A stretch of 64,000 nt of DNA. Source: Eledone cirrhosa (Eukaryota; Mollusca; Cephalopoda; Octopoda; Eledonidae). Of this stretch, positions 17,073 to 32,000 are shown piece after piece. Position numbers and translations under genes: made by a program. The notes under the pieces were generated by a model, which had not been told where the DNA came from, made no database searches, and saw only the letters and a program-made list of their open reading frames with translations. Numbering within the stretch: the first letter of the stretch is position 1; each line of letters starts with the position of its first letter. The stretch is from contig OZ024740.1 of the NCBI GenBank assembly GCA_964016885.1, positions 4,244,336 through 4,308,335 of the forward strand, written 5' to 3'.

Positions 17073-20000
17073 TGTTGTGGAAACCTAGGGTACCTGGAGA
17101 ACACGGGCTACCTATTGCGGAAACCTAGGGTACTGGGGAACACTGGCTACCTATTGTGGAAACCTAGGGTACCTGGGGTAAACTAGCTACCTATTGTTGA
17201 AACCTAGGGTACCTGGGGAACACTGGTTACCTATTGTGGAAACCTAGGGTACCTGGGGAAACCTGGCTACCTATTGTGGAAACCTAGGGTACCTGGGGAA
17301 GACTGGCTACCTATTGTAGAAACCTAGGGTACCTGGGAACACTGGCTACCTATTGTGGAACCTAGGGTACCTGGGGAACACTGGCTACCTGTTGTGGAAA
17401 CCTAGGGTATATGGGAAAAACTAGCTACCTATTGTGGAAACCTAGCGTACCTGGGAACACTGGCTACCTATTGTGGAAACCTAGGGTACCTGGGGAAATC
17501 TGGCTACCTATTGTGGAAACCTAGGGTACCTGGGGAACACTGGCTACCTGGTGTAGAAACCTAGGGTACCTAGAGAACACTGGCTACCTATTGTGGAAAT
17601 CTAGGGTACCTGGGGAAACCTGGCTACCTATTGTGGAAACCTAGGGTACCTGGGAAAAACTAGCTAACTATTGTGGAAACCTAGGGTATCTGGGAAAAAC
17701 TAGCTACCTATTGTGGAATCCTAGGGTACCTGGGGAAACCTGGCTACCTATTGTGGAAACCTAGGGTACCTGGGGAACACTGGCTACCTATTGTAGAAAC
17801 CTAGGGTACCTGGAGAAAATTGGCTACCTGTTGTCGAAACCTAGGGTACGTAGAGAACACTGGCTACCTATTGTGGAAATCTAGGGTACCTGGAGAACAC
17901 TGGCTACCTATTGTGGAAACCTAGGTTACCTGGGGAACACTGGCTACCTATTGTGGAAACCTAGGGTACGTGGGGAACACTGGCTACCTATTGTGGAAGC
18001 ATAGGGTAACTAGGGAACACTGGCTACCTATTGTAGAAACCTAGGGTACCTGGGGAAGACTGGCTACCTGTTGTGGAAACCTAGGGTACCTGGGATCACT
18101 GGCTACCTATTGTAGAAACATAGGGTACCTGGGAACACTGGCTAGCTATTGTCGAAACCTAGAGTACCTGGGGAACACTAGCTACCTATTGTGGATTCCT
18201 AGGGTACCTGGGAACACTGGCTACCTATTGTGGATTCCTAGGGTACCTGGGAACACTGGCTACCTATTGTGGAAACCTAGGGTACATGGGAACACTGGCT
18301 ACCTGTTGTGGAAACCTAGGGTACCTGGGAAAACTGGCTACCTATTGTGGAAACATAGGGTACCTAGGGAAAACTGGCTAACTATTGTGGAAACCTAGGG
18401 TACCTAGGGAACACTGGCTACCTCTTATGGAAACCTAGATTACCTGGGGAACACTGGCTACCTATTGTGGAAACCTTGGGTACATGGGGAACACTGGCTA
18501 CCTATTGTGGAAACCTAGGATACCTAGGAACACTGGCTATCTATTGTGGAAACCTAGGGTACCTGGGTAAAACTGGCTACCTATTGTGGAATCCTAGGGT
18601 ACCTGGGGAACACTGGCTACCTGTTGTGGAAACCTAGGGTATCTGGGGAACACTAGCTACCTATTGTGGAAACCTATGGTTCCTGGGAACACTGGCTACC
18701 TATTGTGGAAACCTAGGGTACCCGGGGAAACCTGGCTACCTATTGTGGAAACCTAGGGTACCTGGGGAACACTGGTTACCTATTGTTGAAACCTAGGTTA
18801 CCTGGGGAACACTGGCTACCTATTGTGGAAACCTAGGGTACCTGGATAACATTGGCTACCTGTTGTGGAAACCTAGGTTACATGGGAAAACTGGCTACCT
18901 ATTGTGGAAACTTAGGGTACAGGGGGAACACTGGCTACCTATTGTGGAAACCTAGGGTACCTGGCGATCACTGGCTACCTATTGTAGAAACCTATGGTAC
19001 CTGTAGAACACTGGCTACCTGTTGTGGAAACCTAGGGTACCTGTGGAAAACTGGCTACCTGTTGTGGAAACCTAGGGTACCTAGGGAACACTGGCTACCT
19101 GGTGTGGAAACCTAGGGTACCTGAAGAACACTGGCTACCTGTTGTGGAAACCTAGGGTACCTGTGGAAAACTGGCTACCTGTTGTGGAAACCTAGGGTAC
19201 CTAGGGAACACTGGCTAACTGGTGTGGAAACCTAGGGTACCTGTGGAAAACTGGCTACCTGGTGTGGAAACCTAGGGTACCTAGGGAACACTGGCTACCT
19301 GGTGTGGAAACCTAGGGTACCTGGGGAACACTGGCTACCTGTTGTGGAAACCTAGGGTACCTGTGGAAAACTGGCTACCTGTTGTGGAAACCTAGGGTAC
19401 CTAGGGAACACTGGCTACCTGGTGTGGAAACCTAGGGTACCTGGGGAACACTGGCTACCTGTTGTGGTAACCTAGGGTACCTGGGAAAAACTGGCTACCT
19501 ATCGTGAAACCTAGGGTACATGGGGAACACTGGCTACCTATTGTGGAAACCTAGGGTACCTGGAGAACACTGGCTACCTGTTGTGGAAACCTACGGTACC
19601 TGGGAACACTGGCTATCTATTGTGGAAATCTAGGGTACCTGGGGAAAACTGGCTACCTATTGTGGAAACCTAGGGTACCTGGGGAACACTAGCTACCTAT
19701 TGTGGAAACCTAGGGTACCTGGGAACACTGGCTACCTATTGTGAAAACCTAGGGTACATGGGGAACACTGGCTACCTATTGTGGAAACCTAGGGTACCTG
19801 GAGAAAATTGGCTACCTATTGTGGAAACCTAGGGTACCTGGGGAACACTGGCTACCTATTGTAGAAACCTAAGGTACCTGCAGAATACTGGTTACCTGTT
19901 GTGGAAACCTAGGTTACCTGGAGAACACTGGCTACCTCTTGTGGAAACGTAGGGTTCCCGGGGAAAACTAGCTACCTATTGTGGAAACCTAGGGTACCTG

Positions 20001-23000
20001 GGAACACTGACTACCTATTGGGGAAAACTAGGATACCTAGGGGAACACTAGCTACCTATTGTGGAAACCTAGGGTACCTGGGAACACTGGCTACCTATTG
20101 TGGAAACCTAGGGTACATGGGGAACACTGGCTACCTATTGTTGAAACCTAGGGTACCTGGGAAAAACTGGCTACCTATTGTGAAACCTAGGGTACATGGA
20201 GAACACTGGCTACCTATTGTGGAAACCTAGGGTACCTGGGGAACACTGGCTACCTATTGTGGAAACCTAGGGTACGTGGGGAACACTGGCTAACTATTGT
20301 GGAAACATAGGGTACCTAGGGAACACTGGCTACCTATTGTAGAAACCTAGGGTACCTGGGGAACACTGACTACCTATTGTGGAAACCTAAGGTACCTGGG
20401 GAATACTGGCTACCTGTTGTAGAAACCTAGGGTACCTGGGAACACTGGCTACGTGTTGCGGAAACATAGGGTACCTGGGAACACTGGCTAGCTATTGTGG
20501 AAACATAGAGTACCTAGGGAAAACTGGCTAACTATTGTGGAAACATAGGGTACCTGGGGAACACTGGCTACCTCTTATGGAAACCTAGATTACCTGGGGA
20601 ACACTGGCTACCTATTGTGGAAACCTAGGATACCTAGGAACACTGGCTATCTATTGTGGAAACCTAGGCTACCTGGGTAAAACTGGCTACCTATTGTGGA
20701 ATCCTAGGGTACCTGGGTAACACTGGCTACCTGTTGTGGAAACCTAGGGTATCTGGGGAACACTAGCTACCTATTGTGGAAACCTATGGTTCCTGGGAAC
20801 ACTGGCTACCTATTGTGGAAACCTAGGGTATCCGGGGAAAGCTGGCTACCTATTGTGGAAACCTAGGGTACCAGGGGAACACTGGTTACCTATTGTGGAA
20901 ACCTAGGTTACCTGGGAACACTGGCTACCTGTTGTGGAAACTTAGGGTACAGGGTGAACACTGGCTACCTGTTGTGGAAACCTAGGGTACCTGGTGAAAA
21001 CTGGCTACCTATTCTGGAAACCTAGGATACCTGGGGAACACTGGCTACCTATTGCAGAAACCTAGGGTACCTGGAGAACACTGGCTACCTATTGTCGAAA
21101 CCTAGGGTACCTGGGGAACACTGGCTACCTGTTGTGGAAACCTAGGGTATCTGGGGAACACTAGCTACCTGTTGTGGAAACCTGGGTACCTGGGAACACT
21201 GGCTACCTATTGTGGAAACCTAGGGTACATGGGGACCACTGGCTACCTATTGTGGAAACCTATCGTACCTGGGAACACTGGCTACCTGTTGTGGAAACCT
21301 AGGTTACCTGGGGAACACTGGCTACCTATTGTGGAAACTTAGGGTACCTGGGGAACACTAGCTACCTGTTGTGGAAACCTAGGGTACCTGGGTAAACTGG
21401 ATACCTATTGTGGAAACCTAGGGTACGTGGGAACACTGACTACCTATTGGGGAAACCTAGGGTACCTGGGGAACACTGGCTACCTATTGTGGAAACCTAC
21501 GGTACCTAGGAACACTGGCTATCTATTGTACAAAACCTACGGTACCTGGGGAAAACTGGCTACCTATTGTGGAAACCTAGGGTACCTGGGAACACTGGCT
21601 ATCTATTGTGGAAACCTAGGGTACCTGGGGAACACTGGCTACCTATTGTGGAAACCTACGGTACTTGGGAACACTGGCTATCTATTGTGGAAACCTAGGG
21701 TACCTTTGGGAAAACTGGCTACCTACTGTGGAAACCTAGGGTACCTGGGTAAAACTGGCAACCTATTGTAGAAATTTGGGTACCTGGAGAACACTGGCTA
21801 CCTGTTGTGGAAACCTAGGTTACCTGGGGTACACTGGCTACCTGTTGTGGAAACCTAGGGTACCTGGGGAACACTAGCTACCTGTTGTGGTAACCTTAGG
21901 GTACCTGGGAACACTGGCTACCTATTGTGGTAACCTAGGGTACATGGGGAACATGGCTACCTATTGTGGAAACCTAGGGTACCTGGAGAAAATTGGCTAC
22001 CTATTGTGGAAACCTAGGGTACCTGGGGAACACTGGCTACCTATTGTAGAAACCTAAGGTACCTGCAGAATACTGGTTACCTGTTGTGGAAACCTAGGTT
22101 ACCTGGAGAACACTGGCTACCTTTTGTGGAAACGTAGGATTCCCGGGGAACACTAGCTACCTATTGTGGAAACCTAGGGTACCTGGGAACACTGACTACC
22201 TATTGTGGAAAACTAGGATACCTAGGGGAACACTAGCTACCTATTGTGGAAACCTAGGGTACCTGGGAACACTGGCTACCTATTGTGGAAACCTAGGGTA
22301 CATGGGGAACACTGGCTACCTATTGTTGAAACCTAGGGTACCTGGGGAAAACTGGCAACCTATTGTGAAACCTAGGGTACCTGGAGAACACTGGCTACCT
22401 GTTGTGGAAACCTAGGGTACCTGGGAACACTGGCTACCTATTGTGGAAACCTAGGATACCTGGGGAACACTGGCTACCTGTTGTGGAAACCTAGGGTACC
22501 TGGGAACACTGGCTACCTGTTGTGGAAACCTAGGTTACCTGGGGAACACTGGCTACCTATTGTGGAAACTTAGGGTACCTGGGGAACACTAGCTACCTGT
22601 TGTGGAAACCTAGGGTACCTGGGGAACACTGGCTACCTATTGTGGAAACCTATGGTACCTGGGTAACACTGACTATCTATTGTGGAAACCTAGGGTACCT
22701 GGGGAACACTGGCTACCTATTGTGGAAACCTACGGTACCTGGGAACACTGGCTATCTATTGTATAAAACCTACGGTACCTGGGGAAAACTGGCTACCTAT
22801 TGTGGAAACCTAGGGTACCTGGGAACACTGGCTATCTATTGTATAAAACCTACGGTACCTGGGGAAAACTGGCTACCTATTGTGGAAACCTAGGGTACCT
22901 GGGAACACTGGCTATCTATTGTGGAAATCTAGGGTACCTGGGGAAAACTGGCTACCTATTGTGGAAACCAACTGTACCTGGGAACACTGGCTATCTATTG

Positions 23001-26000
23001 TGGAAACCTAGGGTACCTGGGGAACACTGGCTACCTATTGTAGAAACCTTGGGTACCTGGAGAACACTGGCTACCTGTTGTGGAAACCTAGGTTACCTGG
23101 GGAACACTGGCTACCTATTGCGGAAACCTAGGGTACTGGGGAACACTGGCTACCTATTGTGGAAACCTAGGGTACTTGGGGAACAATGGCAACCTGTTGT
23201 GGAAACCTAGGGTACCTGGGGTAAACTGGCTACCTATTGTTGAAACCTAGGGTACCTGGGGAACACTGGCTACCTATTGTGGAAACCTAGGGTACCTGGG
23301 GAAACCTGGCTACATATTGTGGAAACCTAGGGTACCTGGGGAACACTGGCTACCTATTGTAGAAACCTAGGGTACCTGGGAACACTGGCTACCTATTGTG
23401 GAACCTAGGGTACCTGGGGAACACTGGCTACCTGTTGAGGAAACCTAGGGTATCTGGGAAAAACTAGCTACCTATTGTGGAAACCTAGGGTACCTGGGAA
23501 CACTGGCTACCTATTGTGGAAACCTAGGGTTCCTGGGGAAACCTGGCTACCTATTGTAGAAACCTAGGGTACCTGGGGAACATTGGCTACCTGTTGTAGA
23601 AACCTAGGGTACCTAGAGAACACTGGCTATCTATTGTGGAAATCTAGGCTACCTGGGGAAACCTGGCTACCTATTGTGGAAACCTAGGGTACCTGGGAAA
23701 AACTAGCTAACTATTGTGGAAACCTAGGGTATCTGGGAAAAACTAGCTACCTATTGTGGAATCCTAGGGTACCTGGGAACACTGGCTACCTATTGTGGAA
23801 ACCTAGGGAACCTGGGGAAACCTGGCTACCTATTGTGGAAACCTAGGGTACCTGGGGAACACTGGCTACCTATTGTAGAAACCTAGGGTACCTGGAGAAC
23901 ACTGGCTACCTGTTGTCGAAACCTAGGGTACCTAGGGAACACTGGCTACCTATTGTTGAAATCTAGGGTACCTGGAGAACACTGGCTACCTATTGTGGAA
24001 ACCTAGGTTACCTGGGGAACACTGGCTACCTATTGTGGAAACCTAGGGTACGTGGGGAACACTGGCTACCTATTGTGGAAACATAGGGTACCTAAGGAAC
24101 ACTGGCTACCTATATTAGAAACCTAGGGTACCTGGGGAACACTGGCTACCTATTTTGGAAACCTAATGTACCTGGGGAATACTGGCTACCTGTTGTGGAA
24201 ACCTAGGGTACCTGGGAACACTGGCTACCTATTGTGGAAACATAGGGTACCTGGGAACACTGGCTAGCTATTGTGGAAACCTAGAGTACCTGGAGAACAC
24301 TAGCTACCTATTGTGGATTCCTAGGGTACCTGGGGACCACTGGCTACCTATTGTGGAAACCTAGGGTACATGGGAACAGTGGCTACCTGTTGTGGAAACC
24401 TAGGGTACCTGGGGAACACTGGCTACCTATTGTGGAAACATAGGGTACCTAGGGAAATCTGGCTAACTATTGTGGAAACATAGGGTACCTGGGGAACACT
24501 GGCTACCTCTTATGGAAACCTAGATTACCTGGGGAACACTGGCTATCTATTGTGGAAACCTAGGGTACATGGGGAACACTGGCTACCTATTGTGGAATCC
24601 TAGGGTACCTGGGTAAAACTGGCTACCTATTGTGGAATCCTAGGGTACCTGGGGAACACTGGCTACCTGTTGTGGAAACCTAGGGTATGTGGGGAAGACT
24701 AGCTACCTATTGTGGAAACCTATGGTTCCTGGGAACACTGGCTACCTGTTGTGGAAACCTAGGGTACCCGGGGAAACCTGGCTACCTATTGTGGAAACCT
24801 AGGGTACCTGAGGAACACTGGTTACCTATTGTGGAAACCTAGGTTACCTGGAGAAAATTGGCTACCTATTGTGGAAACCTAGGGTACCTGGGGAACACTG
24901 GGTACCTATTGTAGAAACCTAAGGTACCTGCAGAATACTGGTTACCTGTTGTGGAAACCTAGGGTACCTCGGGAAAACTGGCTACCTATTGTGGAAACCT
25001 AGGGTACCTGGGTAACACTGGCAACCTATTGTAGAAACCTTGGGTACGTGGAGAACACTGGCTACCTGTTGTGGAAACCTAGGTTACCTGGGGAACACTG
25101 GCTACCTATTGCGGAAACCTAGGGTACTGGGGAACACTGGCTACCTATTGTGGAAACCTAGGGTACCTGGGGAACACTGGCAACCTGTTGTGGAAACCTA
25201 GGGTATCTGGGGTAAACTGGCTACCTATTGTTGAAACCTAGGGTACCTGGGGAACACTGGCTACCTATTGTGGAAACCTAGGGTACCTGGGGAAACCTGG
25301 CTACATATTGTGGAAACCTAGGGTATCTGGGAAAAACTAGCTACCTATTGTGGAAACCTAGGGTACCTGGGAACACTGGCTACCTATTGTGGAAACCTAG
25401 GGTACCTGGGGAAACCTGGCTACCTATTGTGGAAACCTAGGGTACCTGGGGAACATTGGCTACCTGTTGTAGAAACCTACGGTACCTAGAGAACACTGGC
25501 TACCTATTGTGGAAATCTAGGGTACCTGGGGAAACCTGGCTACCTATTGTGGAATCCTAGGGTACCTGGGAAAAACTAGCTAACTATTGTGGAAACCTAG
25601 GGTATCTGGGAAAAACTAGCTACCTATTGTGGAATCCTAGGGTACCTGGGAACACTGGCTACCTATTGTGGAAACCTGGGGAACCTGGGGAAACCTGGCT
25701 ACCTATTGTGGAAACCTAGGGTACCTGGGGAACACTGGCTACCTATTGTAGAAACCTAGGGTACCTGGAGAACACTGGCTACCTGTTGTCGAAACCTAGG
25801 GTTCCTAGGGAACACTGGCTACCTATTGTTGAAATCTAGGGTACCTGGAGAACACTGGCTACCTATTGTTGAAATCTAGGGTACCTGGAGAACACTGGCT
25901 ACCTGTTGTGGAAACGTAGGGTTCCCGGGGAACACTGGCTATCTATTGTATAAAACCTACGGTACCTGGGGTAAACTGGCTACCTATTGTGGAAACATAG

Positions 26001-28731
26001 GGTACCTGGGAACACTGGCTATCTATTGTGGAAACCTAGGGTACCTGGGGAAAACTGGCTACCTATTGTGGAAACCTACGGTACCTGGGAACACTAGCTA
26101 CCTATTGTGGAAACCTAGGGTACCTGGGAACACTGGCTACCTATTGTGAAAACCTAGGGTACATGGGGAACACTGGCTACCTATTGTGGAAACCTAGGGT
26201 ACCTGGAGAAAATTGGCTACCTATTCTGAAAACCTAGGGTACCTGGGGAACACTGGCTACCTATTGTAGAAACCTAAGGTACCTGCAGAATACTGGTTAC
26301 CAGTTGTGGAAACCTAGGTTACCTGGAGAACACTGGCTACCTGTTGTGGAAACGTAGGGTTCCCGGGGAACACTAGCTACCTATTGTGGAAACCTAGGGT
26401 ACCTGGGAACACTGACTACCTATTGTGGAAAACTAAGATACCTAGGGGAACACTAGCTACCTATTGTGGAAACCTAGGGTACCTGGGAACACTGGCTACC
26501 TATTGTGGAAACCTAGGGTACATGGGGAACACTGGCTACCTATTGTTGAAACCTAGGGTACCTGGGGAAAACTGTCTACCTATTGTGGAAACCTAGGGTA
26601 CCCGGGGAACACTGGCTACCTATTGTGGAAACCTAGGGTACCTGGGGAACACTGGCTACCTGTTGTGGTAACCTAGGGTACCTGGGGAAAACTGTCTACC
26701 TATTGTGGAAACCTAGGGTACCTGGGGAAAACTGGCTACCTATTGTGGAAACCTAGGGTACCTGGGTAAAACTGGCTACCTATTGTGGAAACCTAGGGTA
26801 CCTGGGGAACACTAGCTACCTATTGTGGAAACCTAGGGTACCTGGGTAAAACTGGCTACCTATTGTGGAAACCTAGGGTACCTGGGGAACACTAGCTACC
26901 TATTGTGGAAACCTAGGGTACCTGGGGAACACTGGCTACCTATTGTGGAAACCTAGGGTACCTGGGGAACACTGGCTACCTATTGTGGAAACCTAGGGTA
27001 CCTGGGGAACACTAGCTACCTATTGTGGAAACCTAGGGTACCTGGTAACACTGGCTACCTATTGTGGAAACCTAGGATACCTGGGAACACTGGCTACCTG
27101 GTGTGGAAACCTAGGGTACCTGGAGAACACTGGCTAACTTTTGTGGAAACCTAGGGTACCTGGGGAACACTGGCTACCTGTTCTGGAAACCTAGGGTACC
27201 TGGGGAACACTAGCTACCTGTTGTGGAAACCTAGGGTACCTGGGAACACTGGCTACCTATTGTGGAAACCTAGGGTACCTGGGGAAAACTGGCTACCTGT
27301 TGTGGAAACCTAGGGTACCTGGTGAGAACTGGCTACCTATTCAGGAAACCTAGGGTACCTGGGGAACACTGGCTATCTATTGTATAAAAGCTACGGTACC
27401 TGGGGAAAACTGGCTACCTATTGTGGAAACCTAGGGTACCTGGGAACACTGGCTATCTATTGTGGAAACCTAGGGTACCTGGAGAAAATTGGCTACCTAT
27501 TGTGGAAACCTAGGCTACCTGGGGAACACTGGCTACCTATTGTAGAAACCTAAGGTACCTGCAGAATACTGGTTACCTGTTGTGGAAACCTAGGTTACCT
27601 GGAGAACACTGGCTACCTGTTGTGGAAACGTAGGGTTCCCGGGGAACACTAGCTACCTATTGTGGAAACCTAGGGTACCTGGGAACACTGACTACCTATT
27701 GTGGAAAACTAGGATACCTAGGGGAACACTAGCTACCTATTGTGGAAACCTAGGGTACCTGGGAACACTGGCTACCTATTGTGGAAACCTAGGGTACATG
27801 GGGAACACTGGCTACCTATTGTTGAAACCTAGGGTACCTGGGGAAAACTGGCTGCCTATTGTGAAACCTAGGGTACATGGGGAACACTGGCTACCTATTG
27901 TGGAAACCTAGGGTACCTGGGGAACACTGGCTACCTGTTGTGGAAACCTAGGGTACCTGGGGAACACTGGCTACCTGTTGCGGAAACCTAGGGTACCTGT
28001 GGAAAACTGGCTACCTGTTGTGGAAACCTAGGGTACCTAGGGAACACTGGCTACCTGGTGTGGAAACCTAGGGTACCTGGGGAACACTGGCTACCTGTTG
28101 TGGAAACCTAGGGTACCTGGGGAAAACTGGCTACCTATTGTGAAACCTAGGGTACATGGGGAACACTGGCTACCTATTGTGGAAACCTAGGGTACCTGGG
28201 GAACACTGGCTACCTATTGTGGAAACCTAGGGTACCTGGGGAACACTAGCTACCTATTGTGGAAACCTAGGGTACCTGGGAACACTGGCTACCTGTTGTG
28301 GAAACCTAGGGTACCTTGGAAACACTGGCTACCTTTTGTGGAAACCTAGGGTACCTGGGAACACTGGCTACCTATTCTGGAAACCTAGGGTACCTGGGGA
28401 AGACTGGCTACCTGTTGTCGAAACCTAGGGTACCTGGGAAAACTGGCTACCTATTGTGGAAACCTAGGGTACCTGGGAACACTGGCTACCTATTGTGGAA
28501 ACCTAGGGCCCCTGGGGAACACTGGCTACCTATTGTGGAAACCTAGGGTACCTGGGGAACACTGGCTACCTGGTGTGGAAACCTAGGGTTCCTGGGGAAC
28601 ACTGGCTACCTGGTGTGGAAACCTAGGGTACCTAGTGAACACTGGCCACCTGTTGTGGAAACCTAGGGTACCTGGCGAACACTGGCTACCTGTTGTGGAT
28701 CACCTAGGGTACCTGGGAACACTGGCTATCG
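17073..28731. repeat. 40-bp satellite array (about 290 units)
   Basis: About 11.7 kb of head-to-tail units of 39-41 bp. A typical unit joins GAACACTGGCTACCTATTG, TGGAAACC, TAGGGTACC and TGGG. Most units contain CCTAGG and GGTACC palindromes (AvrII and KpnI sites). Common variants are CTGTTGTGG for CTATTGTGG, one G lost in TGGGGAAC, and AAACCTGGC or AAACTGGC for ACACTGGC. Multi-unit blocks recur: CCTGCAGAATACTGG appears at 19877, 22062, 24927, 26282 and 27558, and a block with GAAAACTAGGATACCTAGG near 20020, 22205 and 27705. The array starts soon after the SINE and stops abruptly at 28731. Open frames within it are repeat artefacts. Confidence 0.96.
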
Positions 28732-29099
28732 CTGAACTAGACCAAAGCAACATGTACAGAACTGAAATGAACTGAACACAGACTTCAGAACAAAATAAAT
28801 TGATAAATTACAACAAAAAATATTTCCTTAATTATCAACTAAAGAAATAATTTTATATTTTGCTGAGTAATTATTGATATAAAAGACAGAGAATGGGATT
28901 TTAATATTGAAGTTATTCCTGGGGTATGAGACTAGAGACACATGGAAACATACATACAAATAAACAAAGAAGATATACACTGAGGTGATGACACTGGTAG
29001 TGATGAGGATGATAACTAATTTACAAATGAACATGTGAAGAAGTAAGCATATGTGTGGGGAGATGCAACAGTGAAACCAATTTATAGATGTCCTTTGTG
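28732..29099. other. Unassigned AT-rich spacer between two satellites
   Basis: About 370 bp without tandem structure. A reverse-strand open frame of 68 codons (28828-29034) encodes a hydrophobic, Ile/Val-rich sequence; base composition explains it and I do not call it a gene. No SINE or LINE sequence recognised. Confidence 0.5.
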
Positions 29100-32000
29100 T
29101 CTTCCCACCATCTTCCCACCATGTTGAGTTACCCTACCATCTTCCCACAGTCTTGAATTTCCCAACTATCTTCACACCATGTTGAGTTACCTCACCATCT
29201 TCCCACATATTAAAATACCTCACATTCTTCCCACATGTTAAAATACCTCACCCTCTTCCCACATGTTAAAATACTTCATCATCTTTCCATGTTAAAATAC
29301 TTCATCATCTTCCCATGTTAAAATACCTCACCCTCTTCCCACATGTTAAAATACCTCACCATCTTCCCACGTTATAATATCTCACCATCTTCCCACATGT
29401 TAAAATACCTCACCATCTTCCCATGTTAAAATACCTCACCATCTTCCCATGTTAAAATAATCTCACCATCTTCCCATGTTAAAATACCTCACCATCTTCC
29501 CACATTTTAAAATACCTCACCATATTCCCACATGTTATAATATCTCACCATCTTCCCACATGTTAAAATACTTCACCATCTTCCCACGTTATAATATCTC
29601 ACCATCTTCCCACATGTTAAAATACCTCACCATCTTCCCATGTTAAAATACCTCACCATCTTCCCATGTTAAAATAACCTCACCATCTTCCCATGTTAAA
29701 ATACCTCACCATCTTCCCACATGTTAAAATACCTCACCATCTTCCCATGTTAAAATAACCTCACCATCTTCCCATGTTAAAATACCTCACCCTCTTCCCA
29801 TGTTAAAATAACCTCACCATCTTCCCATGTTAAAATACCTCACCATCTTCCCACATGTTAAAATACCTCACCTCTTTCCATGTTAAAATACTTCACCATC
29901 TTCCCATGTTAAAATACCTCACCATCTTCCCACATGTTAAAATACCTCACCATATTCCCACATGTTATAATATCTCACCATCTTCCCACATGTTAAAATA
30001 CCTCACCATCTTCCGACGTTATAATATCTCACCATCTTCCCACATGTTAAAATACCTCACCATCTTCCCATGTTAAAATACCTCACCATCTTCCCACATG
30101 TTAAAATACCTCACCATCTTCCCATGTTAAAATACCTCACCCTCTTCCCATGTTAAAATAACCTCACCATCTTCCCATGTTAAAATACCTCACCATCTTC
30201 CCACATGTTAAAATACCTCACCTCTTTCCATGTTAAAATACCTCACCATCTTCCCATGCTAAAATAACCTCACCATCTTCCCATGTAAAAATACCTCACC
30301 ATCTTCCCCCATGTAAAAATACCTCACCATCTTCCCCCATGTAAAAATACCTCACCATCTTCCCATGTTAAAATAATCTCACCATCTTCCCACATGTTAA
30401 AATACCTCACACTCTTCCCACATGTTAAACTACTTCATCATCTTCCCATGTTAAAATACCTCACCCTCTTCCCACATGTTAAAATATCTCACCATATTCC
30501 CACATGTTATAATATCTCACCATCTTCCCACATGTTAAAATACCTCACCATCTTCCCATGTTAAAATACCTCACCATCTTCCCATATTAAAATACCTCAC
30601 CATCTTCCCATGTTAAAATACCTCACCATCTTCCCACATGTTAAAATACTTCACCATATTCCCACATGTTAAAATACCTCACCATCTTCCCGTGTTAAAA
30701 TACCTCACCATCTTCCCATGTTAAAATACCTCACCATCTTCCCACATGTTAAAATACCTCACCATCTTCCCACATGTTAAAATACTTCACCATCTCCCAT
30801 GTTAAAATACCTCACCCTCTTCCCATGTTAAAATACCTCACCCTCTTCCCATGTTAAAATACCTCACCCTCTTCCCATGTTAAAATACCTCACCATCTTC
30901 CCATGTTAAAATACCTCACCATCTTCCCACATGTTAAAATACCTCACCATCTTCCCACATGTTAAAATACCTCACCCTCTTCCCATGTTAAAATACCTCA
31001 CCATCTTCCCATGTTAAAATACCTCACCATCTTCCCATGTTAAAATAACCTCACCATCTTCCCAAATTAAAATACCTCACCATCTTCCCATGTTAAAATA
31101 CCTCACCATCTTCCCACATGTTAAAATACCTCACCATCTTCCCACATGTTAAAATACTTCACCATCTTCCCATGTTAAAATACCTCACCCTCTTCCCATG
31201 TTAAAATACCTCACCCTCTTCCCATGTTAAAATACCTCACCATCTTCCCATGTTAAAATACCTCACCATCTTCCCATGTTAAAATACCTCACCATCTTCC
31301 CATGTTAAAATACCTCACCATCTTCCCACATGTTAAAATACCTCACCATCTTCCCACATGTTAAAATACCTCACCCTCTTCCCATGTTAAAATACCTCAC
31401 CATCTTCCCATGTTAAAATAACCTCACCATCTTCCCATGTTAAAATAACCTCACCATCTTCCCATGTTAAAATACTTCACCATCTTCCCATGTTAAAATA
31501 CCTCACCCTCTTCCCATGTTAAAATACCTCACCCTCTTCCCATGTTAAAATACCTCACCATCTTCCCATGTTAAAATACCTCACCATCTTCCCATGTTAA
31601 AATACCTCACCATCTTCCCATGTTAAAATACCTCACCATCTTCCCACATGTTAAAATACCTCACCATCTTCCCACATGTTAAAATACCTCACCCTCTTCA
31701 CATGTTAAAATACCTCACCATCTTCCCATGTTAAAATACCTCACCATCTTCCCATGTTAAAATAACCTCACCATCTTCCCATGTTAAAATACCTCACCAT
31801 CTTCCCATGTTAAAATACCTCACCATCTTCCCACATGTTAAAATACCTCACCATCTTCCCACATGTTAAAATACTTCACCATATTCCCACATGTTAAAAT
31901 ACCTCACCATCTTCCCATGTTAAAATACCTCACCATCTTCCCATGTTAAAATACCTCACCATCTTCCCACATGTTAAAATACCTCACCATCTTCCCACAT

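Noticed and set aside
17073..28731. Short open frames with GYLLWKPRVPG repeats
   Set aside because: By-products of the 40-bp satellite; the frame closes as the period is not a multiple of three.
28828..29034. 68-codon reverse-strand ORF rich in Ile and Val
   Set aside because: AT-rich spacer, no recognisable motif, length expected by chance.
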